Of a DNA stretch of 64,000 bases, positions 54,479 through 62,500 are shown in pieces (the stretch's first letter is position 1; every line of letters starts with the position of its first letter). The notes beneath the pieces are model-generated. The model saw only the letters and a list, made by a program, of their open reading frames with translations, was not told the DNA's origin and did no database searches. Source of the DNA: Oscillatoriaceae cyanobacterium M7585_C2015_266 (GTDB lineage: Bacteria; Cyanobacteriota; Cyanobacteriia; Cyanobacteriales; Oscillatoriaceae); contig DVEG01000009.1 in assembly GCA_015295835.1 (NCBI GenBank), positions 47,434 through 111,433 of the forward strand, written 5' to 3'. The translations under genes and the position numbers were made by a program.

Positions 54479-55711
54479 TTGAACAGCTTGGATGAGCTGC
54501 GGAAGGCAGAAGAGGCACTATTACCGATTTTTTATGGTATTGACGCTTTGGTCAAGCAAAATCTGCAAAGAGTGCTACAGGCATTTCGCAACCATCGGGT
54601 AGGAGTCCACCATTTCGCCGGTGTTACGGGTTATGGGCATAACGATTTGGGGCGGGAAACTCTAGATCGCGTATTTGCTGAAGTGATGGGAGCGGAAGCG
54701 GCAGCGGTACGGGTGCAGTTTGTTTCGGGAACCCACGCGATCGCTTGTGCTTTGTTTGGTGTTCTTCGCCCTGGTGATGAAATGCTAGCTGTTGTCGGCC
54801 CTCCCTACGATACATTAGAAGAAGTGATTGGGTTGCGGGGCCGCAATCAAGGCTCTTTAATGGATTTTGGCATTACTTACCGCCAGTTACCTCTGTCTAG
54901 CGAGGGTGGTGTGAACTGGGACGCCCTCAGTACTGCCGTCAGCGCTCGCACCCGTCTTGCTTTTATCCAACGCTCTTGCGGCTATTCCTGGCGCCAGAGT
55001 TTAAGTATATCAGATATTGAAAAGATTGTCAAGATCCTCAAACAGCAAAATCCAGAAATAATTTGTTTTGTCGATAACTGTTACGGCGAATTTATCGAAA
55101 ATCGCGAACCCCCTGCCGTAGGAGCCGACTTAATAGCTGGCTCGCTGATCAAAAATCCTGGCGGCACAATTGTACCCGCTGGCGGTTATGTTGCAGGTCG
55201 TGCCGACCTTGTAGAGGCGGCCACATGTCGCCTCACAGCCCCCGGAATCGGCAGTAGCGGCGGTGCTACTTTCGATCAAAACCGCCTGTTGTTTCAGGGA
55301 TTATTTCTCGCTCCACAAATGGTGGGGGAAGCGATGAAAGGGAATCACCTAACGGCATATGTTTTCGACAAGCTCGGTTATCCGGTGAATCCTGCCCCTT
55401 TGGCAGAGCGTCGCGATGTCATTCAGGCGATTCAATTTGGTAAACCCGAAAAATTGATTGCTTTTTGCCGAGTTATTCAGCAACATTCGCCGATAGGGTC
55501 ATATTTAGAGCCGGTGCCTGCCCCAATGCCGGGATATGAAAGTCATCTGGTGATGGCAGGTGGCACTTTTATTGATGGTAGTACTTCGGAATTTTCAGCA
55601 GATGGCCCTCTGCGCGAACCCTACATTGCCTTTTGCCAAGGTGGAACCCACTGGACTCATGTTGCGCTCGCTCTTGCTGCTGCCATTGAAGCTATTGGTC
55701 CTGCGGATTAG
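54479..55711 (+). CDS. Methionine gamma-lyase-family PLP protein (aluminium-resistance type)
   Basis: 410 residues. Start TTG at 54479 with GAGGTAG five bases upstream gives MNSLDELRKAEEALLPIF. Fold-type I PLP region: VRVQFVSGTHAIACALFGVL, ICFVDNCYGEFIENREPPAV with the PLP Asp, and the Schiff-base Lys in ADLIAGSLIKNPGGTIVPAG. The C-terminal region is SPIGSYLEPVPAPMPGYESH. This is the Alum_res family, annotated as methionine gamma-lyase-like from structures; its real substrate in cyanobacteria is unknown. It is highly conserved across the phylum. Confidence 0.9.
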   Translation: MNSLDELRKAEEALLPIFYGIDALVKQNLQRVLQAFRNHRVGVHHFAGVTGYGHNDLGRETLDRVFAEVMGAEAAAVRVQFVSGTHAIACALFGVLRPGDEMLAVVGPPYDTLEEVIGLRGRNQGSLMDFGITYRQLPLSSEGGVNWDALSTAVSARTRLAFIQRSCGYSWRQSLSISDIEKIVKILKQQNPEIICFVDNCYGEFIENREPPAVGADLIAGSLIKNPGGTIVPAGGYVAGRADLVEAATCRLTAPGIGSSGGATFDQNRLLFQGLFLAPQMVGEAMKGNHLTAYVFDKLGYPVNPAPLAERRDVIQAIQFGKPEKLIAFCRVIQQHSPIGSYLEPVPAPMPGYESHLVMAGGTFIDGSTSEFSADGPLREPYIAFCQGGTHWTHVALALAAAIEAIGPAD

Positions 55712-55721
55712 CGTTAATAAA

Positions 55722-55907
55722 TTAGGTACTCGGTTTTTGTTTTAGTTCCGATACTCGACGAAATGATCTATCTAGAAAGCCTGGATGACAGGAAAATAGG
55801 GTATAGCCATTCACCCTTTTTAAAGAAACGCTCTCCTCGCTACACTCTACTACTAAGTAATACCTTCCATTCTCAGAAATCAAAAGTTCTCCTTGTTGAA
55901 GTTTCAT
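55722..55907 (-). CDS. Small hypothetical protein
   Basis: 61 residues starting MKLQQGELLISENGRYYLVV. The sequence is compact and beta-rich (VECSEESVSLKRVNGYTLF, SCHPGFLDRSFRRVSELKQ), with codon usage like neighbours, which suggests a real gene rather than a chance frame. It resembles small KOW-like or SH3-like cyanobacterial proteins by eye only. It ends 11 bases from the convergent PLP-enzyme gene. No strong ribosome-binding site is visible (GGAAAAAT before ATG). Function unknown. Confidence 0.6.
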   Translation of the reverse strand: MKLQQGELLISENGRYYLVVECSEESVSLKRVNGYTLFSCHPGFLDRSFRRVSELKQKPST

Positions 55908-56356
55908 ATTTTTCCATATTTTCCCTATTTTTTTACGTTTGTTTAAAACTGCTCTCAGGATGAACGCATATTTTTTTAATTTTTTGTCAATTTTTTAACC
56001 AAAAATGTAAATTTTTGTAAAACGCTGCTGGGTCATACAAGTGCTATTTGTAGGATGGCTTCTAAGTAGAAGACTGAGTTAGGATTGTTTTTGATTCCAG
56101 CTTGACAGGCGATCGCCAAGTCAATAAATCTAAAAAATAGCAGTGATAATCTTTAGAGTAGGTACTATCTACAGAGAGTAAAACCCAGTTTCTTGAAGAA
56201 ACTGGGTCTTTGTACCAGAAATCTATGAGAAATTGAAGTCAAGAGAATATTCAAGTTCAAAGCCTTGTCAGAAAGCAAGAGAAGAAACGGAAAAAGAAAA
56301 ATTGCCAAGTATGTGATTTCAAAGATAAAAACATAAAAAGGTAAAAGAGTAGAAGT
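55908..56356. other. Intergenic, with one hairpin repeat
   Basis: 450 A+T-rich bases between the small gene and rimK. It includes a HIP1 site near 56108 and the hairpin repeat at 56183. No open frame is supported. Confidence 0.5.
56183..56207. repeat. Palindromic hairpin ACCCAGTTTCTT...AAGAAACTGGGT
   Basis: A near-perfect inverted repeat of 12-base arms with a single-base centre, so effectively a 10-base stem. It resembles the dispersed AACCCGGTTTCTT-type hairpins found in many filamentous cyanobacterial genomes. It may be a mobile palindrome or a terminator; the trailing CTTTG is not a good T-run. Confidence 0.6.
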
Positions 56357-57262
56357 TCAGTACTGACAGCGATCGCCGTTTTTCACCAGACCAGCATTTT
56401 TCTCCAAAAACTCAATTATTTTCCCAGCCACATCCTGCTGAGTAGCGGCTTCAATACCTTTAAGCCCAGGTGAAGAATTCACCTCGATCACCACAGGACC
56501 GTGATTAGAGCGGAGGATATCCACCCCAGCCACATTCAGCCCCATTGCTTTAGCAGCGCGGACAGCTGTAGAGCGTTCCTCCGGTGTCAACTTAATTTTT
56601 TCCGAAGTTCCGCCCCGGTGCAAATTAGAGCGAAATTCCCCCGCAGCTCCTTGCCGCTTCATCGCAGCCACCACCTTGTCACCCACCACGAAACAGCGAA
56701 TATCCATGCCCCCTGCTTCCTTAATAAACTCTTGTACCAAAATATTGGCATCAATACCGCGAAAAGCTTCCATAACTGACTTAGCAGCTTGATGACTTTC
56801 TGCCAGAACGACACCGATACCTTGAGTGCCTTCCAGCACTTTAATGACGAGGGGAGGACCACCGACAATATCGATTAAACTTTCGATATCTTTAGGAGAG
56901 TGAGCAAAGCCCGTAACAGGCAAGCCAATGCCTTTTTTTGCTAGAAGCTGAAGACAACGCAACTTATCACGCGATCGCGAAATCGCCTGAGAACTGTTAG
57001 CAGTGAATACCCCCATCATTTCAAATTGCCTGACAACTGCCGTTCCGTAGAAAGTTTTAGATGCCCCGATGCGGGGAACGATCGCATCAAATTTTTCTAG
57101 CGGTTTTCCCTGATAAATTACCAAAGGCTTGTGAGAGGTAATATTCATGTAACAGCGCAAATAATCAATTACATGAACTTCGTGACCGCGCTCCACCCCT
57201 GCAGCTTGCAGACGCTGGGTAGAATACAGTGTAGCTGATCGGGATAATATGGCGATTTTCAT
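56357..57262 (-). CDS. rimK: RimK-type ATP-grasp alpha-L-glutamate ligase
   Basis: 301 residues. The ATP-grasp core is readable: [68 protein letters not shown] and the metal ligands in [19 protein letters not shown]. coli RimK adds glutamates to the C-terminus of ribosomal protein S6; family members make poly-alpha-glutamate or coenzyme tails. A zinc-protease-type gene lies 12 bases upstream on the same strand, the same pairing as RimK-RimB. The substrate in cyanobacteria is not known. Confidence 0.92.
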   Translation of the reverse strand: MKIAILSRSATLYSTQRLQAAGVERGHEVHVIDYLRCYMNITSHKPLVIYQGKPLEKFDAIVPRIGASKTFYGTAVVRQFEMMGVFTANSSQAISRSRDKLRCLQLLAKKGIGLPVTGFAHSPKDIESLIDIVGGPPLVIKVLEGTQGIGVVLAESHQAAKSVMEAFRGIDANILVQEFIKEAGGMDIRCFVVGDKVVAAMKRQGAAGEFRSNLHRGGTSEKIKLTPEERSTAVRAAKAMGLNVAGVDILRSNHGPVVIEVNSSPGLKGIEAATQQDVAGKIIEFLEKNAGLVKNGDRCQY

Positions 57263-57274
57263 ATTTTAATTTTT

Positions 57275-57727
57275 CTATGTTTTAGAACGTTTCTGACTGC
57301 ATAAATATGAGCGGCCAGCATCGACTAAAAAACGTCCCCGCACCGCTTCTCGCCCCAGCAACATTCGGAATCGCATTAAATCTCGATTCGTCAAAGTCAG
57401 TTCAATAGGCCAGCGCTCGCCCCGGAGTTCAATAGAAGTAAAAATTACTGGTCGTAATTCTTTATATCCACCCGAATTGCGAACACCGCGTTCGTCTATC
57501 ACCTCCGCTTCTGAGATTACCGTTCTTTTCACATCCCTCTGGTAGGGATGCACTTTAAAACGCACCATTAGTTTTCCGTTGCGGCGGAAATGTTCGATAT
57601 CAAAGGCGTGCAGAGCCGATGAACGGGCACCTGTGTCTATTTTTACCTTGACTTCTGCAATGCCCAGTTCGGGTAGGGAAATCCACTCCCGCCACCCGAT
57701 CACTGGCAAGTGTCGCTGCTGTTTCAT
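57275..57727 (-). CDS. RimB-like retropepsin-type ATP-dependent zinc protease
   Basis: 150 residues. The D-T-G-A motif VKIDTGARSSALHAF, with VIGWREWISLPELGIAEVKV before it, RPVIFTSIELRGERWPIELT and DLMRFRMLLGREAVRG after, marks the putative ATP-dependent zinc protease family, whose fold and DTG site are retropepsin-like. RimB in Pseudomonas trims or regulates RimK-made tails on S6. With rimK just 12 bases downstream, the pair probably forms a modify/demodify module. Confidence 0.88.
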   Translation of the reverse strand: MKQQRHLPVIGWREWISLPELGIAEVKVKIDTGARSSALHAFDIEHFRRNGKLMVRFKVHPYQRDVKRTVISEAEVIDERGVRNSGGYKELRPVIFTSIELRGERWPIELTLTNRDLMRFRMLLGREAVRGRFLVDAGRSYLCSQKRSKT

Positions 57728-57918
57728 TGTAAGTTAAGGGAGAATAGACAAATTAATAAAATACCCGCGCTTGCCGGCAAGCTTAAAAAAACAATTGAAC
57801 TATGAAAATTTTTATAATTGATAAGGGAGAAGTGGGGACTATATTTAACCCTTTTTCCTTCTCCCTTTTCCCGTTTTACTTCACGATTCGTGCAAGACGA
57901 GCAGATTTTTTTGTTGTT

Positions 57919-59118
57919 TTAGGAATCTGGCAATTTATACTGCGCCACAATCCGTTTAGCATATTCTGGAACGTGGGATTCTAACTTTTCTGGATAATGT
58001 CGTTTGACATATAAATAATTGCGGGTGAAGTGAGAATCGATGGAAAAGCGAGCATATTCTAAACCTTTCGGACCTATTTTTTCGATCGCCAAACCCATCA
58101 ATTTGGCAGCCCACATAGGCAGAGTCACACCCTTTTCATAGGCAGGGATACTCTGTTGAACTGCAGCGCGGCGATCGCCTTTTGACATAACAGGTTGAAT
58201 ATCCAACTGCTCCCGCACCAAATCAAGCATTTCCTTACCAATTTGATTGCGAACCACAATCCACTGCCAGCCAAACGGTGCACCCATATAGCCAACTACC
58301 AAATCCGCCAGAGAATTAACATAATCAAAACAGCTAAGACAAGAAGGAGCAAAAACATCTTTGAGAACCTTCGTATTAAGACCAAAAAAAGGCACCTTCT
58401 CCTCAGAGCCATCTTCATGCTTGAAATGGATTTGAAAATCCTGCATGAATTCATAATGCACCACCGTTTCTGGGGAACGGCTGGTAGTTTCCAAAAATTT
58501 TTGCAAACCTGCGCGGGTGACATTATCCACACAGGGAGTACCCAAAACGTAAAGTTTTTCCAAGCCCAGCTTTGACTGCACAGCCCGTAGTGCCTGGATT
58601 TGGCAGCCGACGCCAATCACTAACAGGCGTTTCATCCCGGAGCGTTCTACTTGCTCCAATACCGAAAGATTGGGGGATAAAGTTGGCTTATTAACTTTAG
58701 CCGCCAGAACCTCCTCTTTGGTACGGGCGAGCACAGGTTGCGGCTGAAAGCGATCTTCTTTAGTATTTTGCACACAAACAACCCCTTCAACTAAACCGCG
58801 AGCGAGCATTTCACAGGCGATCGTACTGACAATTCCCGTCCACTGCGCGCCAGGGATGGGCTGTTGCTTGCGCGCCGCCATCATGTCTTGGTAGACGCCA
58901 AAATACCAATCGTCGGGATTATCCAAATTGCGGCTGCGTTTGTGGGTTGCTTGTTCCAACTCAGCAATCTGCTGATTGATAAAGGCGCAAGCTTCCTTAA
59001 CATAATGGACGTAATAAGTATCACACAGCCCGCATTCGCTGCAAAGTTCTTTAGCAGGGCGGCGGCTGGTAGGTTTTAGAGCTTTAGCTTTTTGATGGGA
59101 ACGTACTGGGGCGATCAT
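57919..59118 (-). CDS. bciB: Divinyl (proto)chlorophyllide 8-vinyl reductase, BciB type
   Basis: 399 residues of the FrhB/FdhB Coenzyme F420-dehydrogenase family that in cyanobacteria act as ferredoxin-dependent 8-vinyl reductase (the slr1923 type), giving monovinyl chlorophyll. Visible are the N-terminal Fe-S cluster CSECGLCDTYYVHYV, the internal VIGVGCQIQALRAV and GTPCVDNVTRAGLQKFL, and the second cluster region FAPSCLSCFDYVNSLADLVV. The C-terminal half includes the flavin-binding GYMGAPFGWQWIVVRN. The length and motifs exclude the chlorophyll b reductases. No operon partner. Confidence 0.93.
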   Translation of the reverse strand: MIAPVRSHQKAKALKPTSRRPAKELCSECGLCDTYYVHYVKEACAFINQQIAELEQATHKRSRNLDNPDDWYFGVYQDMMAARKQQPIPGAQWTGIVSTIACEMLARGLVEGVVCVQNTKEDRFQPQPVLARTKEEVLAAKVNKPTLSPNLSVLEQVERSGMKRLLVIGVGCQIQALRAVQSKLGLEKLYVLGTPCVDNVTRAGLQKFLETTSRSPETVVHYEFMQDFQIHFKHEDGSEEKVPFFGLNTKVLKDVFAPSCLSCFDYVNSLADLVVGYMGAPFGWQWIVVRNQIGKEMLDLVREQLDIQPVMSKGDRRAAVQQSIPAYEKGVTLPMWAAKLMGLAIEKIGPKGLEYARFSIDSHFTRNYLYVKRHYPEKLESHVPEYAKRIVAQYKLPDS

Positions 59119-59501
59119 TTGGGCAATTTCTTCGTTTGAGTCTAACTGTGGGATCAGGATAGCTTAGATACGCTCTTTTTTTGACAAGCCGTACTGTTTG
59201 ATTCTGATGGCTAGGATAGCCCAGCCTCCACGTCCCCATTGCAGCTAGGGTGAGATCAGAATAGGGCAAACACGTGCTGTCGTGACACCACCCTTCCCCT
59301 AGGCGATCGCATTCATTGCATTCATTGATTGTCATTTTCCGCCATTTTCTTCCAGAATAGCCCCAAAAAAACAGCCACCCGCTGCCAAGGGTGGCTGGTT
59401 TTATCGACAATTTCTACGACACGAGTACCGCGGGAAGTAAAAGGTAAAAATCAAAGTACAAAATATTATTTTTACCTTTCACTCTCAGCCAATTCAACAC
59501 C
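59119..59501. other. Intergenic between bciB and giant repeat protein
   Basis: 383 bases. It holds the terminator at 59365 and a HIP1 site near 59305. A minus-strand open frame (59084-59410) overlaps the terminator and the bciB start and is not a gene. The bciB promoter should lie here. Confidence 0.5.
59365..59396 (-). terminator. Rho-independent terminator of the giant repeat protein gene
   Basis: The stem AGCCACCC (59373-59380) pairs with GGGTGGCT (59389-59396) around an eight-base loop. On the minus strand it is followed by G and seven T (complement of 59365-59371). It is about 105 bases past the stop of the minus-strand gene at 59502. Confidence 0.85.
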
Positions 59502-62500
59502 CTAGACGACGTATGGGTTAATACCTATTTCTAAACCCGTCGTCATCTGGAATTGGAAGACTTGCTCATTTGTCAAACTAGCAACATCTGCCACATTAAA
59601 TTGTTTGGCAATTTCTGCGCCGTATTGGGCTTTATAAGTTTGCAAATCAACTAGATTGGGAGACAGCACATAGCCTTTTTCTACACCCACTGTCAACATG
59701 TGAGCCAGTGTTTGAGAATAACTAATCTCCTTGATACTGGTAGCACCGTAGGCAGTGAGCAGATCTTTAGCTGATGCAGAGCCCTCAGCGCGATAAGTTG
59801 CGAAATCAATCGCCTTCGAGGGATTATTGCCTTTTTCTAAGCCTTCCCCCGTAATGTAATCAACTAGCTCGCCATCCTCAATCTTACCATTTCCATTAAC
59901 GTCAATGGTTGCTTTGTTGGCTTCAATATCCGCAGCGTACTTGGTTTTGTACCACTCTTTGTCAATCACTAACGAAGCTTCCAAGCCTTCTTTGTAAGCT
60001 TCGCCTGTGATATACTTTTGAGTCGCTTTAGCACTGAAAGCGTTTTCAACATTATAGTTAAACGCAATTTCAGCAGCTTTTTGATTACGGAAGTAATCGA
60101 CTTTGAAGAACACATCTAGTTTGCCAGCATCCTTAAGTAGCTTCAATCCTTTCTCATCATCGAGGGCAAACTCTTTGATGGCGTCGATTTCTTCCTTATC
60201 CAGCTTCTTAAGCTGACCGAAAGGCAGTTTCAACTCTTTGGCTAATTCCTTCAGGTATTTCTTGGTATAGCCTTTAATGTCGAACGGTGATACATCCGCT
60301 GCTTTCAAACCTTTCTCGTAAGCCAGTTTTACAATCTTCCAATCTGCATCAGCAGTGATGCCCTTGACTTTCTCTAAGTATTTCTTGTCGATATACTTAG
60401 ACAAGCCGCCAAACTTCCAGTCAAGGATAAGCGCGTCGGTGAATTGGGCTTTATCCTTGACAATCTTAATGTCAATCTTGAAGTCGGTGGCAATTTTAGC
60501 AGCGTATTCATTCCGCAGGTATTCGACATTGACATATTTAGTCGGATCAATGCCTTCTTTCACCCAGCCTTCATCGAACATGTAATCGATGACTTGTTGA
60601 TAGGTGAGTTTCTTGGCAAACTCGATCTTTTTGTCGTCAGTTACGACGTCGGTTTTAGCACTGTCATTGTCATCATCATCTTTGTTACTGTCAGTGCTGC
60701 CGTCATCATCGTCGTCATTATCGTCGTCATCCTCTTTATTGACATCGACTTCATTCATATAGAAGTCAGCCAATTTGAGGGCGTTTTCTTCGATGTAGGC
60801 GTCAATATCGATTGCTGATAGTTGTAGTTCTGCGTCTGCTGCTAAGATGCCCTTGGCTTTTAGCAAATTCTCGAATTCAGCATTGAAGGCTAGTTGTAGA
60901 ATTTGCAGTTCGCTGAGCTTGGTTATGTCGAACGTGGCAGCATCGACTCCCTTCAAGAAGCCAGCTACTTCTGCTTTGGTGAGTTTACCTTCGTCAATCC
61001 ACTTGTCTATTTGATAGCCGACAAATTTAACGTCGAGCTTAGAGAATTCTTTAGTAAACCAGTCAAGCACTAGCTGGCTGTTGGTGTCAGTTTTCAGCCA
61101 CCAGGCGATCGCTCCGGAGTACACTTTGCTGATGTAATCAAAGTCTAATAAACTCTTCAGAGAGATCCCTTGTTTCAAGCCTATGGTAAAGGCAAACTGT
61201 TTGATCTGATCATTAGTTAGGAGGTTTACATCCGTAATCTCTAGCGCCGCCTTGATTGCTTTTTCGTTGGCGAGTGCGTACCCTTTGTAATCGAAAGGCG
61301 ATAGTTTGATGGCATTTTCTTTGCCCAGCTTCGTCTTGAACTCAGCCTTGAATGCCAAGTCGATTACTTGCTTGTCGGTGAGTTGTGAAATATTTGTGAT
61401 GTTGCTACCCAAGTAGCCGTTCACTTCTTGCAACGTCACCTTTCCAGTTGCAACTAAGGCTGCAATTTGATAGCGAATGTAGGCTACGTCAAGATCTGCG
61501 AATTTGCCAGCAAACAAATCAGTAATTTTCTCGTCTTTCACTACAATATATTCTGGATGTAGACCGAATTCGCTGGCGATCGCTGCGGCAAAAGTCTTAC
61601 GCAGGTAGGTGACATCACTATCTCCTGATAATTGCAGCGTTGTACTACCCAAGAGCTTCTTGAACTCTTCGCTGAAGCTGAGCTTAACAATTTCTGCATC
61701 ACTGAGCTTATCTATAGTAGTGCCAGCTTCAATAAGTTTGCTGTCAATCAGTTTTTGCAGCGTCAGAGTGCCGTCACCAATCCAGTTTTGGATTTGATAG
61801 CGAATGTAGGCTACGTCAATTTCTTTAGGTAGGCTAGTCAGCCACTTAGACAACACTTTTTCGTCAGAGGCGAGCGCCAACCAATAGGTTTTTATGACGT
61901 AATCGAGATCAATAAAGCTCTTGATATCCAGACCTTTTTCTACGGCTTCACCGCAGATAAACTTGCGGATTTCTTCGAACTCGATTTTTTCGACATCTTC
62001 GACTCCGAAGTATTCCTTCAGTGCCTTGACATTTTTCTCAACTGAGAGGAATCCTTCAATGTCGATCGCTGACAGTTTCTTGAAGAAATCTGGTTTAGCC
62101 GAGAACTCTTCGTAGATATACTTGAGCAAGTCGATATTGCTCAAAGTTGCAACTGCAACTCCTGCTGCTGTTTTCAGATTTTCTTTAGTGGCTATGAAGC
62201 GCACATAATCGTAATCTACGAATTTGGAGAAGCCGCCATACTTGAAGTCAAACACCAGATTAGCGCTGAGGTTAGCAACTGCTGTTACATCTATGCCGAA
62301 GTAGCTGGCGATTTCAGCTTTGTAGGTAGTTTTCAAATCTTCGATCGCAGTTGCATCGAGGAAGGCATCTATCTTCAATCCTTTCTTCAAGCCTTTACCT
62401 TTGATAAAGGCTACGATTTGCCCTTCGCTCAGCTCTTCAATATTGGTGACGCCGTAAGCTTCTAACAGAGCAGCTTTGTTAGCAGCGTTAGCGACATATT

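Noticed and set aside
59084..59410. 108-codon minus-strand open frame between bciB and the repeat protein
   Set aside because: It overlaps a strong terminator hairpin and the 5' end of bciB and shows no family signal.
60444..60818. Antisense open frame rich in Val and Ile over the Asp-rich stretch
   Set aside because: It is the mirror of GAT/GAC Asp codons (ATC/GTC) in the real minus-strand gene.
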